This document shows positions 26,622 to 36,900 of a stretch of DNA of 64,000 nucleotides, one piece after another. Origin of the DNA: Runella defluvii (GTDB lineage Bacteria; Bacteroidota; Bacteroidia; Cytophagales; Spirosomataceae). The DNA lies in assembly GCF_014195535.1 (NCBI RefSeq), contig NZ_JACIBY010000019.1, positions 1 through 64,000 on the forward strand, given 5' to 3'. How positions within the stretch are numbered: position 1 is the stretch's first letter; every line of letters begins with the position of its first letter. The position numbers and the translations under genes are program-made. The notes under the pieces were generated by a model. That model was not told the origin of the DNA, did not search any database, and saw nothing but the letters and a program-made list of their open reading frames with translations.

Positions 26622-26675
26622 CAAACGTTTTGGCTTCTCCGAAGCAATTTGGGTTTCGGAGAAACGAAACGTTTG
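26622..26675. terminator. Long stem-loop between convergent genes
   Basis: CAAACGTTT (26622-26630) through CTTCTCCGAA pairs with TTCGGAGAA through CGTTTG (ending 26675). This gives about 19 base pairs with one small bulge. It ends 3 bp before the stop codon of the minus-strand permease gene. The CTTCTCCGAAGC core repeats that of the preceding hairpin. A likely bidirectional transcript end. Confidence 0.6.
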
Positions 26676-26678
26676 AAT

Positions 26679-29213
26679 CTACACATCTTGCCTTAGCACT
26701 TCCAAAGGAGAACGAGACAGAATGCCCCAACTGTTGGCAAGGCCAATAAAAACTGTCAATAAAGTAACCGTCAAAAACACCACGCCAACAGGCCAAAGAA
26801 CTGGATTAAAGGTCATTTCAAAACTCAACGTCGCCAGTGCCCAACTGCCTGCTACTGCCAGTAAAATTCCCGTAAAGGCGGCTAATGTCCCTAAAAAAAG
26901 ATATTCTAACGCCGTGATTATCAATATTTGGCGGCGACTTGCGCCTAGCGTTCTCAACAAAATACTTTCCTGAATCCGTTGGTATTTTGAAATCAGCACC
27001 GAAGCAATCAGCACAATCAGCCCAGTTAGGATACTGAATCCTGCCATAAAACGAATCACAAAACCAATTTTTGTTGAAATATCGTCTAAAACCGTCAATA
27101 TCAAGCCTAAATCAACCATCGACACGTTAGGAAACTGGCGCACCATGGTTTGCTGAAACTGCGCCGACACCGTCGTATTGGGTACGTGGGTGAGTAAAAC
27201 GTGAAATTGAGGGGCTTCTTCCAACACGCCTTTAGGGAAAAGTACCAGAAAATTGGTTTGTACACCTGCCCAGTCCACATCACGCAAACTTGCCACAACG
27301 GTAGTGAGCATCATTCCTTGCACATTGAACAAAAGCGTATCACCGATGTTGATGGTATTGCGTTCGGCGTAACCATCTTCCAACGAAATAGGTACAGGTT
27401 GACTCACATCTTTTACTTCACTTATCCACTTTCCTTTCACCACTTTCTCAGTCGAAATGAGCGAATCACGGAATGTTACGCGGTATTCCCGACTAAACAG
27501 CCCTCGCCAACGCTTGTTGGTTGTATCTTTCAGCGCTTCGGTAGAAGTTTGCCCGTTGAGTTGTTCCAACCGCATCGTAACAATCGAAACGTTTTGTAAA
27601 ATTGGCAATTTCTGACTTTTTACCACCTCCATTACAGCCTGTTTTTGAGGCGTTTGAATATCAAAAAGTACCATATTGGGCTGATCGCCGTCAGTTGATA
27701 GCTTGATTCGGTCAAGTAACAAGTTTTGGACAAACAAAAGGGTACAAATAAACATGGTACCAAGGCCAATCGATACCATTAAAATGGCGGTTTGGTTATT
27801 GGGACGGTACAAATTAGCCAATCCCTGCCGACTCAAGTAGCTCCATGAAGAAGGAAAAAATCGGCGAACTAACCACATCAAAAGCGTAGCCATTCCAAGT
27901 AAAAGTAAAAACGCAAAAGTAACACCCGCTGTAAATGCCACCGCATCCGTCCAACGCTTCATTTGCAGCCACGTAAAGCCAAACACAAATGCCAAAATCA
28001 ACGCATACACCAGCCATTTGAGTGGGTCTTTTCCCAAACCCGATTGCTCGTACGATGCCCGTAATACATTAAGAGGCGAAATTTTACGAATTGAAATCAG
28101 CGACAAAAGCGCAAACAAATTGGAAATAATTACGCCTAATAGCACCCCTTGGCCGATGGCCGTAAACGAAAGTGAAGTGGCTAGTTCGAAGGGTAAAAAA
28201 TCTTTGAGAACGAGGGGTAAAAATTGCTGAATCCCTGCTCCCAGCGCTGCCCCCAATAGAGAACCCAACAGGCCAATCCCCGAAATTTGAATGAGGTAAA
28301 TCAAAAATGCCTGCGACGCTTTTACTCCCAAACAACGAAGAATGGCAATGGAATTGATTTTTTCACGGATATAAATGTGTATCGCACTTGCGACACCCAC
28401 ACACCCCAACAGCAACGCAATGAATCCCACCAAACTCAAAAATCGAGTTAAATCGCGAAACGAGCGACCTGTATCTTCTTTTTGACTTTCTACGGTTCGG
28501 AAATTATAGTTTTCGGTTTCGAGTTTAGGTTCAATTTTCTTCACTAAAGCCTCGATATTAGTTTTTGGGGCAAATTTGTAATAGTATCGATAAACAATCC
28601 GACTCCCTTTTTGCGCCAATTTAGTTTGTTCCAAAAACGCCATCGGAATATACACCGACGGTGCGACAGTAGCCGCAATACCCGTTTGACCTGGGGCTTT
28701 TTTGAGAATTCCTGCAATTTTAAAGGTCATTTCACCCACTTTGATAGAATCTCCTACTTGGGCTTGGTATTGCAACATTAAGGTTTGGTCAACCAAAGCG
28801 GCTTGTTGGGTACGAAAGTCTTTTTCGGCAGTGAGTGGCTCCGTTTCAAGGGTACCATAGTACGGAAAATTACCTTCCAAAGCCCGAATTTGCGCCAAAC
28901 GTGTTCCACTGTTTTTGGGAAAATAAATCATCGAAGCAAAACTCATTTCCTTCGACTTTTGCCCTTTTAGTGAGTCCATCAGGGCCTGCATTTTATCATT
29001 GGGTGGCTGATTATCGGATAATTCCAAATCTGCACCCAATAATTCAGCTGCCTGACTGTCAATATTTTCCCGCAAATTATACCCCAAAGAATAAATGGCT
29101 ACCAATGCCGCAATGCCCAAAACGATGGACGAAACAAACAGCAACAATCTCGAATAATTTCGCCGACTATCGCGCCAAGCCATTTTTAAAAGCCAACTTA
29201 TGTTATTGTTCAT
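26679..29213 (-). CDS. ABC transporter permease, FtsX/MacB type (YbbP-like)
   Basis: An 844-residue inner-membrane permease. An N-terminal membrane span precedes a large periplasmic domain. Then come two FtsX-like blocks, each with three or four spans (FLSLVGFIALLLGCVGVASAIHIYIREK and, near the end, ILTGLIVLIASVLISKYQRIQESILLRTLGASRRQI), with further spans between them. This double-FtsX layout matches YbbP, the permease of the YbbA/YbbP system, which probably handles lipophilic or lipoprotein cargo. It lies 11 bp downstream of its ATPase gene. Confidence 0.9.
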   Translation of the reverse strand: MNNNISWLLKMAWRDSRRNYSRLLLFVSSIVLGIAALVAIYSLGYNLRENIDSQAAELLGADLELSDNQPPNDKMQALMDSLKGQKSKEMSFASMIYFPKNSGTRLAQIRALEGNFPYYGTLETEPLTAEKDFRTQQAALVDQTLMLQYQAQVGDSIKVGEMTFKIAGILKKAPGQTGIAATVAPSVYIPMAFLEQTKLAQKGSRIVYRYYYKFAPKTNIEALVKKIEPKLETENYNFRTVESQKEDTGRSFRDLTRFLSLVGFIALLLGCVGVASAIHIYIREKINSIAILRCLGVKASQAFLIYLIQISGIGLLGSLLGAALGAGIQQFLPLVLKDFLPFELATSLSFTAIGQGVLLGVIISNLFALLSLISIRKISPLNVLRASYEQSGLGKDPLKWLVYALILAFVFGFTWLQMKRWTDAVAFTAGVTFAFLLLLGMATLLMWLVRRFFPSSWSYLSRQGLANLYRPNNQTAILMVSIGLGTMFICTLLFVQNLLLDRIKLSTDGDQPNMVLFDIQTPQKQAVMEVVKSQKLPILQNVSIVTMRLEQLNGQTSTEALKDTTNKRWRGLFSREYRVTFRDSLISTEKVVKGKWISEVKDVSQPVPISLEDGYAERNTINIGDTLLFNVQGMMLTTVVASLRDVDWAGVQTNFLVLFPKGVLEEAPQFHVLLTHVPNTTVSAQFQQTMVRQFPNVSMVDLGLILTVLDDISTKIGFVIRFMAGFSILTGLIVLIASVLISKYQRIQESILLRTLGASRRQILIITALEYLFLGTLAAFTGILLAVAGSWALATLSFEMTFNPVLWPVGVVFLTVTLLTVFIGLANSWGILSRSPLEVLRQDV

Positions 29214-29224
29214 GCTTTTTCTTA

Positions 29225-29893
29225 TTAACCATTTACTTTTCCTCCTTTGATTCGGATAATACGCTGCGTTTTTGCGGCTAATTCCAAGTTGTGCGTCACC
29301 AGAATCAACGTCGTGCCTGCTTCTTTGTTAAGGTCAAACAGTAGTTTTTCGACCTTTTCACTTGTTTCGGCGTCGAGGTTACCCGTAGGTTCGTCGGCAA
29401 ACAAAATTTGAGGTTGGTTAGAAAACGCCCTTGCCAACGACACCCGCTGTTGTTCGCCACCGCTGAGTTGGGTAGGATAGTGATGTCCCCGTTCGGCCAA
29501 CCCAACTTTATCCAACAAATCCATCGCCCGACTTTTGATGTTTTTCTCTCCTCGAAGTTCGAGGGGAACCATGACATTTTCGAGGGCAGTTAGGGTCGGC
29601 AAGAGTTGAAAATTTTGAAAAATAAAGCCGACGTACCGATTTCGAACATCGGCGAGTTGGTCTTCATTGAGGTTGTTAAGGCGAATTCCGTTTAGTTCGA
29701 CACTTCCCGAAGTAGCACGATCGAGCCCCGCACACAGCCCCAACAACGTGGTTTTTCCACTCCCCGACGGGCCTACGATGGAGAGGGTAGCCCCCGCCTC
29801 TACCGAAAAATTAATATCATCAAGTACCTTGAGTTCACGGTTTCCACTGCGATATACCTTCGCTACGTGTTCAAGTTGCAGTATATTTGCCAT
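29225..29893 (-). CDS. ABC transporter ATP-binding protein (YbbA/LolD-like)
   Basis: A 222-residue ATPase. Walker A is GPSGSGKTT at 41-49, the signature LSGGEQQRVSLARA starts at 143, and Walker B is ILFADEP at 163-169, followed by LVTHN (H-loop). It pairs with the FtsX-type permease directly downstream. I use the ATG giving MANILQLEHV; the frame also opens 5 codons upstream at a GTG (29908), which falls in an inverted repeat. The divergent neighbour is a TesA-like esterase, the same gene set as E. coli tesA-ybbA-ybbP. Confidence 0.93.
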   Translation of the reverse strand: MANILQLEHVAKVYRSGNRELKVLDDINFSVEAGATLSIVGPSGSGKTTLLGLCAGLDRATSGSVELNGIRLNNLNEDQLADVRNRYVGFIFQNFQLLPTLTALENVMVPLELRGEKNIKSRAMDLLDKVGLAERGHHYPTQLSGGEQQRVSLARAFSNQPQILFADEPTGNLDAETSEKVEKLLFDLNKEAGTTLILVTHNLELAAKTQRIIRIKGGKVNG

Positions 29894-29905
29894 ATTATTA
29901 GGTTT

Positions 29906-29972
29906 CACACAACGCCACTGCTTCGTACAATAGGAATACTTTCTTTGTCAGAAACTTATGCGGCGTTGCGTG
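29906..29972. repeat. Inverted repeat between the divergent ABC and esterase genes
   Basis: CACACAACGCC (29906-29916) and GGCGTTGCGTG (29962-29972) are complementary at 10 of 11 positions and 45 bases apart. It sits in the only control region shared by the two divergent genes, so it may be an operator or an mRNA leader structure. Confidence 0.4.
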
Positions 29973-30009
29973 GGTTTATGTTTCGATGGTTTCCTAATCA
30001 AAATACAAT

Positions 30010-30705
30010 ATGCTTAAAATAGTTTCGCGTTTATCACTTTATTTTTCTGCCTTAGTACTTCTGGCCTGCAACACGAGCGAGAAAACGAGCACTGAGCAAT
30101 CAAAAACTACCGACACGGCGGCGGTTGCTGTTTCCCAAAAGGAAGTAAAAAATATCCTAATTTTTGGCAATAGCCTCACGGCTGGTTATGGACTCGAACC
30201 TGCACAAGCGTACCCTTCCGTTCTCCAAAACCGCATTGATTCTTTGAAATTACCCTATAAAATTGTGAATGCGGGTTTAAGCGGAGAAACCACTTCGGGC
30301 GGAAACAGTCGGTTGGATTGGGTGTTAAAAAACAAAGTCGATATTTTTATTTTAGAATTAGGAGGAAACGATGGTCTGCGCGGTATTGCTGTGACTGAAA
30401 CGCGTAAAAACCTCCAAGCGATGATTGATAAAGTGAAGGCAAAATATCCAGAAGCAAAAATTATTTTGGCGGGAATGCAAGTACCTCCGAGCATGGGTAA
30501 AAAATATGGGGAAGAATTTAAAGTGATTTATCCCGAATTGGCCAAAAAGAACAACGTTGGATTGATTCCTTTCTTACTCGAAAAAGTAGGGGGAGAAGTT
30601 AACCTTAACCAAAAAGATGGTATTCACCCCAACGAAGCTGGGGCGAAAATCGTGGCTCAGAATGTTTGGGAAGTATTGCAGCCCATGCTTACTCAAGCTG
30701 AATAG
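30010..30705 (+). CDS. TesA-like arylesterase/lysophospholipase, SGNH hydrolase lipoprotein
   Basis: A 231-residue GDSL/SGNH hydrolase. The lipobox LLAC predicts lipid attachment at C20. Block I is FGNSLTAGYG with nucleophile S55, block III is GGND (N120, D121), and block V is DGIHPNEAG with D203 and H206, so the catalytic set is complete. TesA-type enzymes cleave acyl esters and thioesters; here the protein is anchored in the envelope instead of free in the periplasm. Its stop overlaps the end of the convergent aminotransferase-fold gene by 17 bp. Confidence 0.9.
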   Translation: MLKIVSRLSLYFSALVLLACNTSEKTSTEQSKTTDTAAVAVSQKEVKNILIFGNSLTAGYGLEPAQAYPSVLQNRIDSLKLPYKIVNAGLSGETTSGGNSRLDWVLKNKVDIFILELGGNDGLRGIAVTETRKNLQAMIDKVKAKYPEAKIILAGMQVPPSMGKKYGEEFKVIYPELAKKNNVGLIPFLLEKVGGEVNLNQKDGIHPNEAGAKIVAQNVWEVLQPMLTQAE

Positions 30706-32038
30706 CCGCCTCGATGGTTTCAAGGATAAAATCGCACTGGTCTTGGGTCAGAATGAGCGAAGGACGAAGGGTGATTACATTGCCTTCGATGGTTTTGAAA
30801 GCCAAACCTCGTTCCATGCAGCGGTACATGATGCGTTCGGCGGCTTCGTAGGCTCGCTCTTTGGTTTTGGGGTCTTTTACTAAGTCAATACCAATGTGAA
30901 AACCTCTCCCCGCGACATTCCCGATAATCGGGTATTTTTCTTGCATTGCTCGAAATGACGCCATTAAATACTCCCCTTTTTCGGCGGCATTATTCACTAG
31001 ATTATGCTCTTCGATGTACTCGATTTCGGCCAAACCCGCTGCGGCACACAACGGATTTTTTTCGTGGGTAAAATGTCCAATCGAAAGATGTTGCAAGGTA
31101 TTGTAGGCCGATTTGGTGACGATTCCCGCAAATGGCAACATTCCACCTCCCAATGATTTACCCAACACCAACACGTCGGGCGTCACAAAATGCTCGCTGG
31201 CAAACATTTTACCCGTACGCCCAAAGCCTTCGATAATTTCGTCAAAAACCAAGAAAATACCCTCACTATCGCACAGGTTACGTACTTCTTGCCAGTAATT
31301 TTTAGAAGGAACAACGGGAGTTGAAGAAATTGGTTCGGCCACGATGGCAGCAATGTCAGGCTCGTTCCGAATGAGGAGTTTGATTTGGCGTAAATATTCT
31401 TCGTCGATGGCATCTTGATCGGTCCAATTCCACGGATTTCGGTAATAATTGGGAAACTCAACGTGCAGCGCTCCTGGCACCATCGGGCCATTTCCTTTCG
31501 TAAAGTGTGCTTGTCCGCTTACACTTGCCGCCTGATACCCTGTTCCGTGGTAAGCATCCCAAAACGAAATTGTTTTCCATTTTCCCGTAATTTGTTTTGC
31601 CAACATCACGGCCATTTCGATGGCCTCAGAGCCGCCTGGACAAAAAAGAACTTTATCGAGCCCTGCGGGTGTAATTTCTGTTAGTTTTTTGGCCAACTGT
31701 ATGGCTGGAATATTGGTATAACGGCGCGGCGTAAAAGCCAACGCTTCCTGCATCTGATGTTGAAGTGCTTCCACTACCTTGGGGTTATTAAAACCCGCAT
31801 TGTGGACGCCATTACCGTGCATGTCTAAGTATTTTTTTCCGCTCAAATCATAAATATACGCCCCTTCCGTTCGGGACAAAACGTTCATTACGGGGGTAGA
31901 AAGCGCTTGGTGTAAAAAATATTTGGCATCTTCTTCTAGCCAAAAGTGCGTTTGTTCGTCGAGCTTTTCGTAAAACAATTGGCGTTGTTGTGAGCTGTTT
32001 ATATCGCCTTGATCCTCAGAAATGGTATTTTTTGACAT
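30689..32038 (-). CDS. Class-III PLP-dependent enzyme, PbfA-like (aspartate aminotransferase family)
   Basis: A 449-residue class-III aminotransferase-fold protein. The PLP lysine is K294 in LVLGKSLGGGMLPFAG, the pyridine-nitrogen aspartate is D266 in VFDEI, and the cofactor phosphate loop is PGGSEA at 134-139. Its opening (E-x-D-A-K-Y-F-L-H-Q-A-L-S-T-P, then L-D-M-H-G-N-G-V-H) recalls (R)-1-hydroxy-2-aminoethylphosphonate ammonia-lyase, PbfA, more than ordinary ornithine-type aminotransferases. No other phosphonate gene is nearby, so the substrate stays open. Starts at an ATG. Confidence 0.75.
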   Translation of the reverse strand: MSKNTISEDQGDINSSQQRQLFYEKLDEQTHFWLEEDAKYFLHQALSTPVMNVLSRTEGAYIYDLSGKKYLDMHGNGVHNAGFNNPKVVEALQHQMQEALAFTPRRYTNIPAIQLAKKLTEITPAGLDKVLFCPGGSEAIEMAVMLAKQITGKWKTISFWDAYHGTGYQAASVSGQAHFTKGNGPMVPGALHVEFPNYYRNPWNWTDQDAIDEEYLRQIKLLIRNEPDIAAIVAEPISSTPVVPSKNYWQEVRNLCDSEGIFLVFDEIIEGFGRTGKMFASEHFVTPDVLVLGKSLGGGMLPFAGIVTKSAYNTLQHLSIGHFTHEKNPLCAAAGLAEIEYIEEHNLVNNAAEKGEYLMASFRAMQEKYPIIGNVAGRGFHIGIDLVKDPKTKERAYEAAERIMYRCMERGLAFKTIEGNVITLRPSLILTQDQCDFILETIEAAIQLE

Positions 32039-32145
32039 CTATTTAAAGGTTTGGTAAGGGTTGCATTTCCAAATATAAGCTGTTTCTTTTTGCAACATTG
32101 ATTGCTTCTTTTTTATTTTACTCAGCTAAACCCGATGTTACCGCT

Positions 32146-33915
32146 ATGCTATCTTCTACTACTCGTATATTCGACATTCTTGAGTACGCCGTTCGACCTC
32201 AAAACAAAGCCAACGTCCTAGCCTGTAAACGTAAAGGCGAATGGCTGACGTTTTCGGCCACCGATATTCTTCACCAGATTGACGAAATGAGTTTGGGGCT
32301 CATCGGCTTAGGGGTTAATGTCGGCGATCGAATTGCCATCGTTTCTGATGGTCGCCCCGAGTGGAATATTTTAGATTTTGCCATCCAACAGATAGGAGCT
32401 ATTTCGGTACCCATTTATCCTACCCTCACGCTCGACGATTTTCAATTTATTTTTCATGAATCAGAGGTAAAATTTGTATTTGTAGGCGATGCAAGTCTTT
32501 TCCGAAAACTCCTTGACATTGTTGCTACTGCGCCTAGCATCGAAGAAATGTACACCTTTGATTCCGTAAAGAGTGCTAAAAATTGGCTAGACGTACAAGC
32601 CCAAGCCAACGAAGCCCACCGTAGCGAACTGAATAGACGCAAAGCTAGCATTCAACCCGACGACCTTTTGAGTATTATTTATACCTCAGGTACAACGGGC
32701 AACCCTAAAGGGGTAATGCTCAGCCACCAAAACCTCATCAGCAACGTCATTGAAGGTTGTAAATTGATTGCGTTTGGTACTGAGGCGCGTGCGTTGAGTT
32801 TTTTACCCCTCAATCACGTCTTTGAGCGCATGGTACAATACGTGTATTTGCGCTCGGGAATTTCAATTTACTACGCCGAAAACGTAGCCACCATTGCCGA
32901 AAATCTCAAAGAGGTGCGCCCAACGGTACTTTCTACGGTGCCTCGTTTGTTGGAAAAAGTGTATGATAAAATTATCGCCAAAGGCTACGAACAACCTCGC
33001 ATTCAGCGAAATATATTTCTTTGGGCGCTTGATTTAGGTTTGAAGTATGCCCCAAATAACTCCATGGGATTTTTGTACAATGCTCAACTAAAATTAGCCC
33101 GTAAACTGGTTTTTAGCAAATGGCAAGAAGGGTTAGGAGGAAAATTGGAAATGATTGTAGCAGGGGCAGCCGCCACGCCGCCACGCATTGCACGAGTGTT
33201 TTGGGCCGCAGGTATTCCCGTTTGCGAAGGATATGGTCTGACTGAAACCTCGCCTGTTATTTCGTTTAATCGGCTTTTTCCTCAGCCCGAAGTTCGCATC
33301 GGAACAGTAGGACTAGTGATTGACGGGGTAGAAGTAAAATTGGCCGACGATGGAGAAATTTTGGTCAAAGGGCCCAATGTCATGAAAGGTTATTACCTAA
33401 AACCAGAACTCACAGCCGAAGTAATTGACGCGAATGGCTGGTTTCACACGGGCGACATTGGCGAATGGATAGATGGGCGTTTTTTAAAAATCACCGACCG
33501 TAAAAAAGAGATTTTCAAAACTTCCGCAGGAAAATACGTGGCACCTCAAGCCGTCGAAGCCAAACTCAAAGAATCATTTTTTGTTGAACAAGCGGTAGTA
33601 ATGGGTGATGGTCAAAAATACGCCGCGGCCTTGATTGTCCCGTCGTTTGAAGCCATCAAAGAATTTTGTCGGGTCGAAAACATCACTTATACCAGCGACG
33701 AAGAAATCATCAAGAATGAGAAAGTTGTAGCCAAACTTCGCGCGGAAATTGAAAACGAAAATCGGGAATTAGCTCCATACGAACGCATCAAAAAATACCA
33801 CCTATTATCAAGCCCTCTTTCGGTTGAAAATGGAGAACTAACCCCCACCCTCAAACCCAAGCGCCGTATAATTCAGGAAAAATACAAAGCGGAAATTGCG
33901 GGGTTGTTTGATTAG
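32146..33915 (+). CDS. Long-chain fatty acid-CoA ligase (AMP-forming)
   Basis: An adenylate-forming enzyme of about 589 residues that activates fatty acids to acyl-CoA. Visible motifs are the P-loop A3 YTSGTTGNPKG, A5 EGYGLTETSP, A7 GWFHTGDIGEW, A8 LKITDRKKEIFKTSAGKY, and the long C-terminal insertion typical of FadD15/ACSL-like ligases. Start: an in-frame TTG at 32098 opens a frame with a hydrophobic, non-homologous leader. The first ATG (32146, MLSSTTRIFD) gives the usual N-terminus and is used here. Divergent from the PbfA-like gene. Confidence 0.92.
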   Translation: MLSSTTRIFDILEYAVRPQNKANVLACKRKGEWLTFSATDILHQIDEMSLGLIGLGVNVGDRIAIVSDGRPEWNILDFAIQQIGAISVPIYPTLTLDDFQFIFHESEVKFVFVGDASLFRKLLDIVATAPSIEEMYTFDSVKSAKNWLDVQAQANEAHRSELNRRKASIQPDDLLSIIYTSGTTGNPKGVMLSHQNLISNVIEGCKLIAFGTEARALSFLPLNHVFERMVQYVYLRSGISIYYAENVATIAENLKEVRPTVLSTVPRLLEKVYDKIIAKGYEQPRIQRNIFLWALDLGLKYAPNNSMGFLYNAQLKLARKLVFSKWQEGLGGKLEMIVAGAAATPPRIARVFWAAGIPVCEGYGLTETSPVISFNRLFPQPEVRIGTVGLVIDGVEVKLADDGEILVKGPNVMKGYYLKPELTAEVIDANGWFHTGDIGEWIDGRFLKITDRKKEIFKTSAGKYVAPQAVEAKLKESFFVEQAVVMGDGQKYAAALIVPSFEAIKEFCRVENITYTSDEEIIKNEKVVAKLRAEIENENRELAPYERIKKYHLLSSPLSVENGELTPTLKPKRRIIQEKYKAEIAGLFD

Positions 33916-33926
33916 GCTATTTTAAC

Positions 33927-33947
33927 AACCATATAAGAAATATAAGA
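33927..33947. repeat. 21-bp direct repeat (copy 2)
   Basis: Identical to 20297-20317. It lies 12 bp after the acyl-CoA ligase stop, in the 70-bp gap before the end of the convergent sensor kinase gene. Confidence 0.6.
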
Positions 33948-33985
33948 CCAGATAAGTAACTATAAATCAATTAAATGCCTCATAT

Positions 33986-36900
33986 TCAATTGATTTCTCT
34001 GAAAGACACCAACCATTTCCGAAGTGATTCAATGACTTGTTTTACGTCCAGAAGCGATAATTCGGGGCGTTTTGAGGTCATGGGGATTTGAATAAAAACG
34101 GCATTTCCCTCCCCTACTTTTGGCGTCCAGACAATTTGTCCCCGCAAAACGGCCACCCTCGATTCGATATTCCCAATGCCAAGCCCTTGCTTTGCCTTGG
34201 CATAATCAAATCCTTTGCCATCGTCAAAATAATCAAAATGAATGATATCTTCATCTTGATGCGCACGAATGGTAATCTTCTTACAATCAGCGTGTTTTAG
34301 GCTGTTGTTCATTAACTCTTGGGTGATTCGGTACAAGCCCGTTTCGATTTCGGTAGGTAAACGTTCGGGCAGCCGAGAGGCATCCATTTCTACACCTACC
34401 ACGCCCGATTGGCTGATTTTGCGCACCAACTCTTCAATAGCCGCTGCATAACCGTATTGTTCCAGCACCCTCGGACTTAGCTCGCGCAGCATCCGTCGAA
34501 TGTCCACAATCGAGTCATTGATTATCTCCAATGTTTTACTTTTTATCTCCTGACTTTCAGGCTTTTTAGACAAATATTTTGTCATCGTGGACGCATAAAG
34601 CTTGAGTGTTGCAAGTCTTGCTCCCACCTCATCGTGCAGGTCTTGGGCTATTTGCTTACGTTCTTGTTCCTGCGCATCCAAAGCAATTCGTAGTCTTTCT
34701 TGTTCTTTTTCTTTCAAACGAACAAGTCTGTTTTTCCCTGCCACAAAAGCCACATAACCAAACAAACCTGTACAAACAAAATAGAACCACCACGTTTGCC
34801 AAAACGGAGGTTGTATCCGAATAAAAAGCTTCTTTTCATCATCACTCCACAGCCCATCACGGTTGGAGGCCATCACCCGAAAAACGTATCGACCTGGTGC
34901 GAGGTTAGCATACCGCACATAATTTTTACTACCACTGCGCACCCAATCATCGTCTTGCCCCTCCAGCCTATATTTGTATTCATTTCGGCCATTGCTGTAA
35001 AAATCAATGGCCGCAAATTCCAACGAAAAGGTATTTTGGGAATAGGGTAATGAAACGACATCGGTTTCGTTGATTTGTTTTTCCAATGGATAGGCTGCTT
35101 CATTTACACTAAAATTGTACAAATGAACACTAGGCTTAAAGGATAATTTCCGCATTCGTTCAGGATAAAAACTGTTAAAACCTTTTACCCCACCAAAAAA
35201 TATCTCTCCTTCACTGGTCTCCAAAAACGCATTCCCGTTATACTCGTATCCCTGAATGCCATCAGCTACATCAAAATTTCGGAACTGGTTTGTTTGCTGA
35301 TCAAAGTGCGAAATACCGTGATTTGTACTGAGCCACAAGTCTCTTTTTTTGTCGATAATTATCCCATAAATATACGAATTGGCTAGGCCATTTCGGTCGT
35401 TATAAAAGCGATAAACCCTATTTTTTGGATTTAGTTCGAGCAGCCCTTTCTCCGTACCAACCCAAAGCTTTCCACGAATTGTATCTTCACGTATCACATT
35501 GATATTGAAATACTTCATTCCATAATATACCTGCTTCCATTGGTTGTTTCGGTAACGATATCCGTACAATCCATCAAAATAAGACGACACCCAAATGGTA
35601 CTATCTTTGGATTGAAACACCGAAAACACATTTCGATTTTTCAGCATGGGAGGACGTGAAAAAGTTGCCTTTTGGACATTAAAAATCCACGGGCCTTGCG
35701 GAGTTCCAAGTAAAAATAAACTGTCAGAAAGTTCAGTAATGTTTCGTGTATAGTTGTTTCGAGAAGGGTTTTTGTCAAACTGAAAAAGCGTAAATTTTTC
35801 TGCCTTTGGATCAAAATACATAATGCCACCGTACGTGCCTAACCACATCCGATTATGGCTGTCGCGAAGCAACGATTTTATAAAATTTAACGAAGGAATG
35901 GTTGGCATAGCAGCCTTCGTCAGGTATCGCTTGATGATGGTGCGGTTCTTGGGTTGATATACGTTTAAACTACCTTCGGTGCCCACCCACACGTTCCCAT
36001 CGGGACTTTGGGCAAAACACCGAACCGAAAAATTATCCAAACGCCTTTCATCTGGCGAATCGGGGCTATCGGTTATTTTTCGCAAAACAGAAGCATTCGG
36101 AATTACTTTTAAAAGCCCATCTGGGTCAACGTTCGCCCAAATAATTCCTCTATTGTCAACGTAAATACGGGTAATCTCGTAATTGTCTAATTTTCGGGGT
36201 GTGACCAAGGGCAACGACAAAGGTTGCAGGGTCAATTTGGCGGGATTCAAAATCCAAAAACCATTTCGTTGGGTTCCTATCCACAATTTTTTATTGATGC
36301 CCTCAGCAATGCTATACACTGCCCCAATCGGCTGTCCTTCTGCCGATTTATCAAAGAATTGAAAAGTTGTATAGGTATTGTCAATACGAATGACGCCGTT
36401 TAACGACCCCAGCCAAACCGTATTTTTGGCGTCCACGTACAAACAAATGATATTAAGTGGAGTTCCGAGTTCGTTTTTGGGAGATTGGCTAAAATAATAA
36501 TGGTATTTTTTTTCTTTGATATTATACCTCACTACCCCTTTGTCACCCACCATCCAAACATCTCCCGCAGACGTTCGCGTGGTCCAATCAATGTAGTCAA
36601 AATCCTGAGAAATAAATACCTCTGGCGCAATCACCCGATGGGTTTTGGTTTTGAAGTGATACGCCAACATCCCCTCACCTTCTCTGATATACCAAAGCTC
36701 GTCTTGATCGGCATAAAACGGAGCGGTTCGTTTTTTGATACCCGCGTGTTTTTTGTCAACAATGAGGGTAAAGTGCTCTGTCGAACGTTCATAACAATTC
36801 AACCCTTCCTCGGTACCTAGCCAAATATTGCCACGGCGATCTTCAACGATGCCCGCAATATTTACCCCATGAAGCGTATAAGGGTTGTTGGGGTCTGGTT

